Origin: a virus
DNA length: 64,000 bases
Virus record (IMG/VR): IMGVR_UViG_3300010938_000950
Coordinates: 145,767-209,766 of that record
Direction: 5' to 3' (one strand)
Numbering within the stretch: the stretch's first letter is position 1; every line of letters starts with the position of its first letter. Positions 1 through 6,181 of the stretch are shown one piece after another. Position numbers and translations under genes: made by a program. The notes below the pieces were generated by a model, which saw only the letters and a list, made by a program, of their open reading frames with translations, ran no database searches and had not been told where the DNA came from.

Positions 1-102
1 GCGCCACTACGTACACGAGAGAGGAGCGCCCGCTCCCATTCACGGCCAGCCCAGGGCCAGAGTCGTCCCCACCGCATCCACCCCAACGCAGGAGCCACCG
101 CC

Positions 103-744
103 ATGGATCTCGCCAACATCATCGCGCTCGTCTCGTCCGCTCACGTCGATCCCACCACCGCGCCCGAAGTGAACGTGGACCCCGAGGTGACCGAGACGGT
201 CATCGGCCGCAATCTCCCCAAGCCGGAGCGCGGCAGCAAGAAGCAGGCCAGCAACCAGGCCGCTCCCATTCACAGCAAGGCCAGTGCGCCGGGTGTGGCA
301 CTCAACACCGGCGACAAGCTCGACGCCAAGTCCTTCATCCTCGCCATGCGCAACGCTGGCAAGCGGTGGGTCGAGGGCAAGGGCCAGGTCTTCGACAAGA
401 ACCACGAGCGCAACGACCAGATCCAGGCCATCGCCTCGTACACCGGGTACGACAATGCCCGAGACTTCGGCAGCCAGCAGCAGGCGGCCATGGCCCAGGC
501 GCAGCGCGAGCTGCGAGGCGGTGTCACCCCTGGTCCGACCAGGGAGGAGAAGCGGGCTGCCGAGCGCAGCATGTCGGGCTACGTGGCAGGCATGCCGCTC
601 CCGGCTCAGAAGCTCCTCGCCAATCTCAGGGCCAGGGAGCAAGCGGCGGCCGAGGCGATGATCGACGCCAAGACCCCGGAGGAGAAGGCTGCGCACAAGC
701 AGCTCCTCGACACCATCCGTAAGGCCATCGACGAGCTGGTCTGA
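103..744 (+). CDS. Hypothetical 213-aa helical protein with internal repeat copy
   Basis: I do not recognise this protein. The start follows a purine-rich site (CAGGAG). Residues 1-60 are a polar basic linker; residues 75-130 are charged and probably helical; residues 140-213 are Ala/Glu/Lys-rich and look like a coiled coil. It has no signal peptide or membrane segment. A complete CTCCCATTCAC copy lies inside the gene (263-273) and is read as APIHS at residues 54-58, so the repeat has either been absorbed into the protein or marks a second start at the internal Met 82 (346). The gene ends before a strong intrinsic terminator at 788. Confidence 0.8.
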   Translation: MDLANIIALVSSAHVDPTTAPEVNVDPEVTETVIGRNLPKPERGSKKQASNQAAPIHSKASAPGVALNTGDKLDAKSFILAMRNAGKRWVEGKGQVFDKNHERNDQIQAIASYTGYDNARDFGSQQQAAMAQAQRELRGGVTPGPTREEKRAAERSMSGYVAGMPLPAQKLLANLRAREQAAAEAMIDAKTPEEKAAHKQLLDTIRKAIDELV

Positions 745-787
745 CGGACACGCCCGCAAGGGTAACTACATAGGCTCACATCCCGAA

Positions 788-832
788 GGGCTCACACCTG
801 GCGGGGTGTGGGCCTTTCGCTTTTTCTTTTTC
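788..832 (+). terminator. Rho-independent terminator
   Basis: A GC-rich hairpin (GGCTCACACC pairing with GGTGTGGGCC) is followed by a T-rich tract (tttcgctttttcttttt). It closes the transcript of the 103-744 gene and lies just upstream of the first sigma-54-like promoter. Confidence 0.8.
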
Positions 833-884
833 GCGATGTACATCCCTAAAGGGATACCCACGTTGTGGGTGTAGGGAAAAGTGG

Positions 885-902
885 TTGGCCCGCCCTTTGC
901 AG
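885..902 (+). promoter_or_regulatory. Sigma-54 (-24/-12) type promoter P1
   Basis: TTGGCCCG-CCCT-TTGCA matches the RpoN consensus TGGCACG-N4-TTGCA. The GG (887-888) and GC (899-900) are exactly 10 bases apart. The downstream GGGTGCAA up to the expected start is shared with four other sites (3380, 4599, 5681, 5774). An RpoN promoter would need an enhancer-binding activator; none is visible in the window. Confidence 0.6.
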
Positions 903-1148
903 GGTGCAATGCATGTGCCACGGCCACGCGCCCATATGCGAGAGAAGGCCGCCTCCCATTCACTGCCAGTCGAGTCCGAAAGGCGCAGCAACGGACGAAC
1001 GGCAGCAAGGCACACAAGCCAGCGCGTAAGGCGCAAGTCGCTGTCCGATGCTGGGCGCCCAATCACGGCAGCAAGGCTATATGCTAGGGCTTACAGCCCA
1101 CGTCGTGAATCGGCGCCTCCCATTCACTGCCTACCCACGAGGTTGAGC

Positions 1149-1319
1149 ATGACGGCGAACGAAGCGTACGAACGCGGCAAGGCGGACGCAAGGCGCGACA
1201 AGGCGCCCATCTTCCGCTCGACCAGGCACGGAATCGTCCCCACGGTGGACGATGACATGTCGGACAACTGGTCCCAAGAGGATCGGTTCCACTACCTGCA
1301 AGGGTACGACGAGGGCTGA
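1149..1319 (+). CDS. Small hypothetical protein (56 aa)
   Basis: The protein is short, hydrophilic and charged, with a helical start (NEAYERGKADARRDK) and an acidic aromatic C-terminus (EDRFHYLQGYDEG). I do not recognise it. The ATG lies 32 bases after a CTCCCATTCAC copy and follows a weak GAGG site. A longer in-frame extension to 885 would run through two repeat leaders and the promoter, so the short start is preferred. Confidence 0.65.
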   Translation: MTANEAYERGKADARRDKAPIFRSTRHGIVPTVDDDMSDNWSQEDRFHYLQGYDEG

Positions 1320-1452
1320 GCCCTCCCATTCACGACTCACCGGCCACGAAGTCTGCGGCACCCCAACGGCAGCATGTGCATAGCACGGGGCCAACGAGCC
1401 CAAGTCGCTGGGGTGCCGCTCTCCCATTCACCACCTGCCGAAGAGGGTAGGC

Positions 1453-1713
1453 ATGAAGCCAGTCGATACCAACAAGCTGCCCGACCTGATGCCGCGAGTA
1501 GCGCGCATCCTGAGTGTCCAGGGCACCACCATCCAGGATGTGGTGGATGAGCTGCGCAACACCGACTTGTCGGAGGCCAGCATCTACTACACCATCAAGG
1601 GCGCGGCCATGTGCTACCCGCACGTCAAGGCTGCGCTGGAAGAGGCGAGCATCCAAGCGGCCCTGGGCACGTCCCTGCCCGACACGGAACGCGAGCCTCC
1701 CATTCACGACTAG
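1453..1713 (+). CDS. Small helical protein (86 aa), possible DNA-binding
   Basis: The middle (TTIQDVVDELRNTDLSEASI) resembles a helix-turn-helix-type helical pair, but no family is assigned. The start follows GAAGAGGG. The last residues (PPIHD) are encoded by the next CTCCCATTCAC copy (1697), which overlaps the stop codon, so the repeat serves both as the C-terminal codons here and as leader for the gene at 1760. Confidence 0.7.
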   Translation: MKPVDTNKLPDLMPRVARILSVQGTTIQDVVDELRNTDLSEASIYYTIKGAAMCYPHVKAALEEASIQAALGTSLPDTEREPPIHD

Positions 1714-1759
1714 CCGACCGCAACGAACGTCACCGCAACGCAAACGAAGGAGCATCATC

Positions 1760-1945
1760 ATGAAGAACGTCGATTTCTCGGTCTCGGGCGACACCCTCGT
1801 CATCAAGGTCAACCTCAAGGCGCCGACCACCACGTCCGCCTCGGGCAAGTCGGAGGTCATCGCCTCCACGGAGGGGAACGTCAGCATCCCCGGTCACCCC
1901 GAGATCAAGCTCGGGCTCAACTGCTACACGGCCAAGAAGAAGTAA
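1760..1945 (+). CDS. Small beta-rich protein, paralogue of the gene at 12253
   Basis: The 61-aa protein alternates hydrophobic and polar residues (FSVSGDTLVIKVNLK). It shares the block ASTEGNVSIPG and a following K.GLN segment with the 12253-12435 product. The paired genes sit about 10 kb apart in similar leader contexts, so they look like a duplication. Function is unknown; a compact beta-sheet domain is likely. The start follows AAGGAGC, eight bases upstream. Confidence 0.75.
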   Translation: MKNVDFSVSGDTLVIKVNLKAPTTTSASGKSEVIASTEGNVSIPGHPEIKLGLNCYTAKKK

Positions 1946-2147
1946 CTCTCTTCTTGCCACGGCGTGAGTGCTCCGCCCCGTGCGATCCCGAGGCCAGTGG
2001 GTCTCAAAAGGGACACGGGGCAGAGCGCTCGATTCTCTTAGCCCTGCGCATGGGCTAAGCCTTTGCACGAAGTGCTGCGGCACCCGCAAGGGGTGCAGCC
2101 TTGTGAGGGCGGGGAGACATGACTCTCCCTAATAGTGCGCAGTGTTC
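1946..2147 (+). ncRNA. Highly structured non-coding region
   Basis: No gene is visible. The stretch folds into consecutive hairpins. A long stem pairs GAGTGCTCCGCCCCGTG (about 1965) with CACGGGGCAGAGCGCTC (about 2015), with one mismatch and one G-U pair. A second hairpin is TTAGCCC/GGGCTAA (2039-2059). A third is GCACCC-GCAA-GGGGTGC near 2080. The tRNA-like element at 2148 follows directly. This may be a structured RNA or a processed leader; no known family is recognised. Confidence 0.5.
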
Positions 2148-2231
2148 TCGCCAGTGTCACTGAAAAGCGTGCGGGGCTGCGCACGGCCTTCCAAGGTTGT
2201 GACACAAGGGTTCGACTCCCTGACTGGCGAC
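2148..2231 (+). ncRNA. tRNA-like element TLS1
   Basis: A 7-bp acceptor-type stem (TCGCCAG with CTGGCGA) encloses a T-arm (AGGG-TTCGACT-CCCT). The interior is not a normal tRNA: TGTCAC (2155) pairs with GTGACA near the T-arm and encloses GTGCG/CGCAC with a six-base loop, so there is no ordinary D-arm or seven-base anticodon loop. CCA is not encoded. A repeat copy starts 8 bases after the 3' end. The acceptor/T-arm half is the part RNase P recognises. Confidence 0.5.
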
Positions 2232-2270
2232 TAAGCTTCTCCCATTCATAACCATCGCAGGGAGAATATC

Positions 2271-2447
2271 ATGCGCTCCATCATCGAAGTGCGCTCATGT
2301 AGCAAGCGCTCGTACGCAAACGAGAATGCGGCTCGCATGGCGCTCATGGAGTGTCGTTCTCGGGGGCGGTGTGAGAACCGCTACTACCAGTGTGCCCACT
2401 GCGGTACCTGGCATCTGACCAGTCAGCCCTTCCGCAAGGTTGCCTGA
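2271..2447 (+). CDS. Small zinc-ribbon protein (58 aa)
   Basis: The translation carries four well-placed cysteines and a histidine (CRSRGRC ... CAHCGTWH), consistent with one zinc-binding finger. Such microproteins are common in large phages, where roles are mostly unknown. The start follows a strong GGGAGA site downstream of repeat copy 2239. The stop is directly followed by the next repeat copy (2448). Confidence 0.75.
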   Translation: MRSIIEVRSCSKRSYANENAARMALMECRSRGRCENRYYQCAHCGTWHLTSQPFRKVA

Positions 2448-2479
2448 CTCCCATTCACCACCAACCCAAGGAGCAAGTC

Positions 2480-2737
2480 ATGCGCAAGCCTCTCGATCTC
2501 GCCGATACGTACGCACCCCTCTCGTACGAGGATGACGAGCCCACCATCAAGACGCACGTGCCCGACTTCTTCCCCAAGGTCATCGTGGACGAAGATGCGT
2601 CGGATGACGAGCCCACGCTGCCCAGCATGCGCAATCCTCTCTACGAGGAGAAGCGCTATCCCGGTGTGGGCCTGGCGCTCGTCCTGGTCACCGGCGCTCT
2701 CTTCTGGGGAGCGGTCGCATGGCTCGTCTTTCGCTGA
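2480..2737 (+). CDS. Acidic tail-anchored membrane protein (85 aa)
   Basis: Residues 1-60 are acidic and Pro-rich (EDDEPTIK, DEDASDDEPT). Residues 63-84 form one C-terminal membrane helix (GLALVLVTGALFWGAVAWLV). The start follows AAGGAGC. The gene overlaps the lipoprotein gene at 2719 by 19 bases, an arrangement that recalls overlapping spanin pairs, but an inner spanin normally has an N-terminal anchor, so that role is only a possibility. Confidence 0.75.
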   Translation: MRKPLDLADTYAPLSYEDDEPTIKTHVPDFFPKVIVDEDASDDEPTLPSMRNPLYEEKRYPGVGLALVLVTGALFWGAVAWLVFR

Positions 2738-2895
2738 TTGTCCTCCTGGTGGGCGGTTGTGCGAGGAGCCTACCGCCCGAGGACTACAGCATCACCATCA
2801 CGTCCCACGTGTGCTCCGATGCAGGGGTCTGTGGGACAGTCACCGAAACGCTTCCTCCCATTCACGGCCAACCATCGACGAAAGGTGCGAGGTGA
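2719..2895 (+). CDS. Small lipoprotein (58 aa)
   Basis: The N-terminus is a short hydrophobic signal ending in a lipobox (LIVLLVGGC), so the mature protein would be an outer-membrane lipoprotein of about 45 residues. It overlaps the preceding membrane-protein gene. Its C-terminal PPIHGQ is encoded by repeat copy 2855. A spanin-like partner role with 2480-2737 is possible but unproven. Confidence 0.7.
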   Translation: MARLSLIVLLVGGCARSLPPEDYSITITSHVCSDAGVCGTVTETLPPIHGQPSTKGAR

Positions 2896-2899
2896 TGAC

Positions 2900-3148
2900 A
2901 TGAACATGATCGACCTGATCGACCACATGACCGGCCCGATGGAAGTGCAGTTCACGGAAGCGCCCTTCTCGGACGGCATGGTGGATCCGTTCGCTCCCTG
3001 CGAGGACTCCCCCGAACGCACGGCGGCTCTCCTCCGCATGTGCCCCAACGAGACGGATCGTGAGGAGCCGTCTCCCCTCAACTTCGGCCAGGACGGTGGA
3101 CGCTACATGTCCAGCGTCTTCGAGGAGATGCTCAAGCGGGGCTGGTAA
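2900..3148 (+). CDS. Acidic hypothetical protein (82 aa)
   Basis: An acidic soluble protein with no recognised domain. It contains two Cys (PCEDSPE, MCPNETD) and a C-terminal helix (YMSSVFEEMLKRGW). The start ATG lies 45 bases after repeat copy 2855 and follows GGTGATGAC. It starts four bases after the preceding stop, so co-expression with the 2480/2719 pair is likely. Confidence 0.7.
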   Translation: MNMIDLIDHMTGPMEVQFTEAPFSDGMVDPFAPCEDSPERTAALLRMCPNETDREEPSPLNFGQDGGRYMSSVFEEMLKRGW

Positions 3149-3168
3149 GCCCTGCAAAGGAAGGTGAC

Positions 3169-3327
3169 ATGGGTGTAGGCAAGAAGGCCACGGGTCAACA
3201 GCCCTGGTCCAAGTGGTGTGTGGAGCGTCATCAAAAGACGTGCAAGCGCACCTTGAACGCCATGGAGAAGCGCTACGAAACTCGCGTTCGCCGTCAAGGC
3301 AAGCGTGAGTGTCAAGAGCGCGACTGA
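3169..3327 (+). CDS. Small basic protein (52 aa)
   Basis: A Lys/Arg-rich protein with three Cys and one His (WCVERHQKTCKR ... RECQERD), possibly a small metal- or nucleic-acid-binding module. The start follows AAAGGAAGGTG, a strong ribosome-binding site. A terminator hairpin (3337-3364) begins ten bases after its stop. Confidence 0.65.
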   Translation: MGVGKKATGQQPWSKWCVERHQKTCKRTLNAMEKRYETRVRRQGKRECQERD

Positions 3328-3336
3328 CTCACCTAG

Positions 3337-3364
3337 GCTCGCCTCCTTCGGGATGGCGGGCTTT
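3337..3364 (+). terminator. UUCG-loop terminator hairpin
   Basis: GCTCGCC-TCC-TTCG-GGA-T-GGCGGGC is followed by TTT. It closes the preceding unit just before sigma-54-like promoter P2. A near-copy lies at 3914-3946, where the loop is replaced by the CTCCCATTCAC repeat. Confidence 0.65.
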
Positions 3365-3377
3365 AGGCGTTGCAAGC

Positions 3378-3395
3378 ATGGCCCATCTGTTGCAG
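3378..3395 (+). promoter_or_regulatory. Sigma-54 type promoter P2
   Basis: TGGCCCA-TCTG-TTGCA has the GG (3380-3381) and GC (3392-3393) exactly 10 bases apart, followed by the shared GGGTGCAATG. It lies 15 bases after a terminator and upstream of the repeat leader (3471) and gene at 3518. Confidence 0.6.
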
Positions 3396-3517
3396 GGTGC
3401 AATGGCAATGCCATTGCCCAGCCCTATGGGCGCAAGGATGCAAACGGTGGGCCAGCGCGAAAACGAACGGCTCCCATTCACCGCTCGTCGAGAGCGAAAG
3501 GCACAACGGAGGCGAAC

Positions 3518-3775
3518 ATGGCATACGGACTGTGGGACGTTTCGGGGAAGGTGATCATTCCGGGCACTCGTAAGAGCGCCAGCTTCGGTCCCGTTCGCAT
3601 CGGCGACAGGGATCGCCAGACCGCCAGCAAGCATCTGGCGAAGCTCCTGAACGAGAAGTTCCGGCGGGACTTGAAGGGCGACCATCGGTTCTCCGATCAC
3701 TTCGCCCTGATGAACCTGAAGTGGGATGATGTGGTCAAGAAGACCACGCCCGCTTCCGAGCAGGCGGCCGAATGA
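3518..3775 (+). CDS. Small basic hypothetical protein (85 aa)
   Basis: A basic soluble protein. The N-terminal half looks beta-rich (YGLWDVSGKVIIPGTR) and the middle is helical (TASKHLAKLLNEKFRRDLK). No family is recognised. It is the first gene downstream of promoter P2 and the repeat leader; the start follows ACGGAGGCG. Its stop overlaps the next start (ATGA). Confidence 0.75.
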   Translation: MAYGLWDVSGKVIIPGTRKSASFGPVRIGDRDRQTASKHLAKLLNEKFRRDLKGDHRFSDHFALMNLKWDDVVKKTTPASEQAAE

Positions 3776-3906
3776 AACTTCTCAGGGGGAATGTCATCAC
3801 TCTTGATGACATCTACCGTCTCACTACCACCAAGCCCCTGATGGCTCTCCTCTGGTTGAGTCTCGGGGCACTGGTAGGAATCATCCTACACGGCTGCATC
3901 GGCTGA
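3772..3906 (+). CDS. Single-span membrane microprotein (44 aa)
   Basis: It starts within an ATGA overlap with the preceding gene, so translational coupling is likely. Residues 23-41 are one membrane helix (LMALLWLSLGALVGIILHG). Function unknown. Confidence 0.65.
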   Translation: MKLLRGNVITLDDIYRLTTTKPLMALLWLSLGALVGIILHGCIG

Positions 3907-3912
3907 TACCAA

Positions 3913-3946
3913 GGCTCGCCCTCCCATTCACGGGACGGCGGGCTTT
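3913..3946 (+). terminator. Terminator-like hairpin with the repeat in its loop
   Basis: GCTCGCC (3914-3920) pairs with GGCGGGC (3937-3943), followed by TTTAGG. The loop is CTCCCATTCACGGGAC, in which CCC/GGG can also pair around ATTCAC. The outer stem is the same as that of the 3337 terminator, so the repeat here sits in a terminator or antiterminator-like structure directly upstream of the gene at 3965. Confidence 0.55.
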
Positions 3947-3964
3947 AGGTGTCAGGAGGCCACG

Positions 3965-4192
3965 ATGAGCAACACACCGACGGCAGAGCAAGTAACCGCT
4001 GGCATTCGTATGGCAGCGGCCGTGGCGGAAGCCATCCGTGACTTGGGCAGCGTGCCCAGCGGCCATCTGTACGCTCGACTCATGGAATACATGAGTCTGG
4101 AGACGTACAACAAGATCATCACCGTTCTCAAGAATGCCAATCTGGTGGAGGAGAGTAACCATCTCCTCACCTGGGTCGGCCCCAAGGAGTGA
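3965..4192 (+). CDS. Helical hypothetical protein (75 aa), possible winged helix
   Basis: Mostly helical (QVTAGIRMAAAVAEAIRDLG, YARLMEYMSLETYNKIITVL) and ending with a short strand pair (LVEESNHLLTWVG). This layout would fit a small winged-helix fold, but no family is recognised. The start follows AGGAGGCC. Confidence 0.7.
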   Translation: MSNTPTAEQVTAGIRMAAAVAEAIRDLGSVPSGHLYARLMEYMSLETYNKIITVLKNANLVEESNHLLTWVGPKE

Positions 4193-4239
4193 CCGGCTCC
4201 CATTCATCGCAGACCACCAACGAAGGTAGGAGGTACGTG

Positions 4240-4398
4240 ATGTTCCGCACATACGACGACTGGAAGCTCGACACTCCTCCCGAGTACAACGAGCTTCCGT
4301 ACGGAGAACCACCACATGACGAAGAACAAGCTCCGGCTACTCTTCGTGTGCCTTACAGCCAGCCTGGCATGGGCATGCGAGACAAGCGCTCCGAGTGA
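4240..4398 (+). CDS. Small acidic Pro-rich protein (52 aa)
   Basis: A hydrophilic protein (TPPEYNELPYGEPPHDEEQ) without recognised motifs. A strong ribosome-binding site (GGTAGGAGGT) after repeat copy 4197 supports translation. It overlaps the Cys-rich secreted protein gene at 4316 by 83 bases in another frame, so its C-terminal half is overprinted. Confidence 0.55.
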   Translation: MFRTYDDWKLDTPPEYNELPYGEPPHDEEQAPATLRVPYSQPGMGMRDKRSE

Positions 4399-4552
4399 CT
4401 GCGCAGGCAATCACTGTACCTGGATCATCGCAGGTAGGGAAGCAGGTATCTGTTGCCCTACCTCTGCTCCAGTCTGCGGCACCGCATCCACATGTGGTGA
4501 AGGCCACTGTTGCCCGCTGCAAGTCAGCGAGGAGCTGAGGCCGCTCGACTGA
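4316..4552 (+). CDS. Cys-rich secreted protein or lipoprotein (78 aa)
   Basis: The N-terminus is a clear signal sequence (LRLLFVCLTASLAWAC); the Cys after LAWA could be a lipobox Cys. The mature part carries ten cysteines (DCAGNHC, GICCP, VCGTASTCGEGHCCP), suggesting a small disulfide-knotted extracytoplasmic protein. It starts inside the preceding gene. A role at the cell surface is inferred from the signal and disulfides only. Confidence 0.7.
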   Translation: MTKNKLRLLFVCLTASLAWACETSAPSDCAGNHCTWIIAGREAGICCPTSAPVCGTASTCGEGHCCPLQVSEELRPLD

Positions 4553-4554
4553 GA

Positions 4555-4586
4555 GGAATGGGCGACTCTTCGGGGTCGCCCCTTCC
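4555..4586 (+). terminator. UUCG-loop terminator hairpin
   Basis: GGAA-T-GGGCGACTC-TTCG-GGGTCGCCC-C-TTCC forms a long GC-rich stem three bases after the stop of the 4316 gene and 11 bases before promoter P3. The downstream T-tract is short. Confidence 0.6.
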
Positions 4587-4596
4587 GTTCCAAGCT

Positions 4597-4614
4597 GAGG
4601 CACGCCGTTTGCAG
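4597..4614 (+). promoter_or_regulatory. Sigma-54 type promoter P3
   Basis: AGGCACG-CCGT-TTGCA has the GG (4599-4600) and GC (4611-4612) exactly 10 bases apart and continues as GGGTGCA. It lies between a terminator and the repeat leader (4651) of the gene at 4696. Confidence 0.6.
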
Positions 4615-4695
4615 GGTGCATGGAACGTGCCGCGCCCAACGAACGAACCGCTCCCATTCACGGCGCATCGGCGCCAAAACCCGAGGCATCCACAC

Positions 4696-4857
4696 ATGAG
4701 CAAGCGAGTCACCATTCACGTGCCCAAGTCCGAGCCTCGCAACCACGTTGCCCGCGAGATGATTCTCAACGGCACTGGCAAGAGCCAGATCATGCGTGAC
4801 CGGCGCAATCGGCGTCCCAAGGATGCCCGGCGCCAGCGCGAGCACTTCGACTACTGA
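4696..4857 (+). CDS. Small basic protein (53 aa)
   Basis: A highly basic protein (DRRNRRPKDARRQREHF) with a short beta-like start (RVTIHVPK); nucleic-acid binding is plausible, but no family is recognised. A hairpin (GGCGC-ATCG-GCGCC) follows the repeat copy in its leader. Confidence 0.65.
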   Translation: MSKRVTIHVPKSEPRNHVAREMILNGTGKSQIMRDRRNRRPKDARRQREHFDY

Positions 4858-4893
4858 GTCGCTCCCATTCACCGCCAATCGAGGAGAGAAGCC

Positions 4894-5103
4894 ATGAGCA
4901 AGCAGATGTTCCGGGTGGTTCGTGTCACGGTCAAGACGGGCTGCGATCTGGCTCGTGAGGTCATCAAGGCCAATCTGCCCAAGGGCAAGGCCAACGAGAT
5001 CCGCTTCTCCCTGGAGAGCAAGAACGGGGCCGAGGAGTTCAACCCCGATCTGATGGTCTCCTATCTGGTGGAGCCCATGAATCCGACTCAGGTGAGCGCC
5101 TGA
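4894..5103 (+). CDS. Small hypothetical protein (69 aa)
   Basis: A small alpha/beta protein starting with a beta-strand (FRVVRVTVKT), then a helix (LAREVIKANLPKGKANE) and further strands. It is not recognised. The start follows GAGGAGAGAAG, 32 bases after repeat copy 4862. Confidence 0.7.
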   Translation: MSKQMFRVVRVTVKTGCDLAREVIKANLPKGKANEIRFSLESKNGAEEFNPDLMVSYLVEPMNPTQVSA

Positions 5104-5290
5104 TAGCTGCTCCCTGGGTGCGACAAGTCAGCAGAGCTGGGGAGGGTGTCATGTAAAGTCGCGCGGTTGGTGACCGCTGCACTCAAGCCGACAACCCGAA
5201 AACCCTAAAGATAGCCAAGCCCAGAAACCGTGGGAGATGAGCGCGATGCTAAGCTCCCATTCATCGTCATCCCAAAGCGGAGAACGAGCC

Positions 5291-5320
5291 ATGCGCAAGG
5301 GTGATACCGAGCGGGAGTGA
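5291..5320 (+). CDS. Nine-codon leader peptide candidate
   Basis: ATG..TGA encodes MRKGDTERE. It follows repeat copy 5254 and an AAAGCGGAG site at the usual distance, and its end overlaps a hairpin (GCGGGA-GTGAG-TCCCGC, 5311-5327). It may be a leader peptide or simply the remnant of a deleted gene. Confidence 0.3.
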   Translation: MRKGDTERE

Positions 5321-5332
5321 GTCCCGCCCACC

Positions 5333-5391
5333 TACAGGTACAGTGGCTGCCTTCCACTTCAATTCAAGGAAGGCTCTACCTGCAAGGACAA
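5333..5391 (+). promoter_or_regulatory. Nested hairpin in leader
   Basis: CAGGTA pairs with TACCTG around an inner GCCTTCC/GGAAGGC stem. It has no obvious T-tract and resembles other nested leader hairpins at 11338-11381 and 12165-12200. Confidence 0.4.
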
Positions 5392-5567
5392 TACCAATAG
5401 GTGTGTAACGCTGCGTCCCATTCATTGGCATAGCCAAAAGGTGAGGCAGGAGAAGCTACCCACATACTAGCGAAGTGAAAAACCTTCCTAACGATATGTG
5501 GCCGCTGACACTGATAACCACACAACCCCACATAAGGGACCGAGCGTCAGGTTACATGCCAGTAAGA

Positions 5568-5604
5568 TTGAAGGGTCAATCGCAAGATTGGCCCCTCAAT
5601 TTTT
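5568..5604 (+). terminator. GCAA-loop terminator
   Basis: TTGAAGGGTCAATC-GCAA-GATTGGCCCCTCAA pairs over 14 positions with one mismatch and is followed by TTTTT. It lies about 75 bases upstream of promoter P4. Confidence 0.75.
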
Positions 5605-5678
5605 ACCCCGACCGCACTTACCCCGTTATACCGCAGCATACATTGTGCCCATATAGGCACGTATTGGAGGTACAGGCG

Positions 5679-5696
5679 CAGGCATATTGATTGCAG
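5679..5696 (+). promoter_or_regulatory. Sigma-54 type promoter P4
   Basis: AGGCATA-TTGA-TTGCA has the GG (5681-5682) and GC (5693-5694) exactly 10 bases apart and continues as GGGTGCAAAC. No gene follows directly, but P5 lies 90 bases downstream. Confidence 0.5.
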
Positions 5697-5771
5697 GGTG
5701 CAAACAGCGAGCCAATTTATTTTGATGTGGGATAGGCACGCACACTGTAATGTAGATGTAGGGAAAGGTAG

Positions 5772-5789
5772 TTGGCACGGTAATCGCAG
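5772..5789 (+). promoter_or_regulatory. Sigma-54 type promoter P5
   Basis: TTGGCACG-GTAA-TCGCA has the GG (5774-5775) and GC (5786-5787) 10 bases apart; the -24 box is a perfect TTGGCACG. The preceding TGTAGGGAAAGGTAG also occurs before P1, so the conserved module extends upstream of the promoter. The first gene downstream is at 5999. Confidence 0.6.
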
Positions 5790-5998
5790 GGTGCAAACGA
5801 TGGGCCAACCACTGCGGCCTGGCGGCCTCCCATTCACGGCAAGCCGGCGGCCGAGGTCGCCGCACCGCAACGCAGACAACGCAAGGTGCATACGAACGGA
5901 TAGCATGTGAGTGGATATGAGCACGGAGGACGGGCTCCCATTCACGGCACGCCAAGCGCCGAAAGCGCAGCGGCTCTCTCAGAAAAGGAAAGACGAAC

Positions 5999-6181
5999 AT
6001 GGGCAAGATCATCGTGGTTCTTCTGGCAACCCTGGCGGCACTCTCGCTTCTGGCCGTCTTCTTCGGTGTGCCCCGACTCTCATCCACGGCCTTCAACGTG
6101 GGCACGTTCAACGTGTCCTGGTGGCTGGTGTGCGGTGGTGTGCTCGGGTACGGCATCTACCGCATCGTCAAGGGGAAGTGA
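5999..6181 (+). CDS. Two-span membrane protein (60 aa)
   Basis: Residues 3-23 (IIVVLLATLAALSLLAVFFGV) and 38-55 (VSWWLVCGGVLGYGIYRI) are membrane helices joined by a short polar loop, with a basic C-terminus. It is the first gene after promoter P5 and repeat copies 5827 and 5935. Phage membrane microproteins of this kind often act in lysis control or exclusion, but no specific family is seen. Confidence 0.75.
   Translation: MGKIIVVLLATLAALSLLAVFFGVPRLSSTAFNVGTFNVSWWLVCGGVLGYGIYRIVKGK

Larger units (their letters stand above)
745..1148 (+). other. Non-coding leader region with terminator, promoter and two repeat copies
   Basis: This 404-base gap has no convincing gene. In order it holds an intrinsic terminator (788-832), a hairpin (ACCCAC/GTGGGT near 857-870), a sigma-54-like promoter (885-902) and two CTCCCATTCAC copies (953 and 1117). 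The segment between the two copies looks like a leader that has lost its gene or never had one. Confidence 0.6.
5104..5998 (+). other. 895-base regulatory region with two promoters and four repeat copies
   Basis: No convincing full-length gene. It contains repeat copies at 5254, 5415 (variant), 5827 and 5935; a nine-codon reading frame with a good ribosome-binding site (5291-5320); nested hairpins at 5311-5391; a terminator (5568-5604); and sigma-54-like promoters P4 and P5. It looks like stacked leaders whose genes have been lost or are untranslated RNAs. Confidence 0.6.

Noticed and set aside
885-1148. N-terminal extension of the 1149 gene
   Set aside because: It would translate through promoter P1 and two repeat leaders.
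5475-5690. 71-aa frame with GTG start
   Set aside because: It runs through a strong intrinsic terminator (5568-5604) and into promoter P4; no ribosome-binding site.
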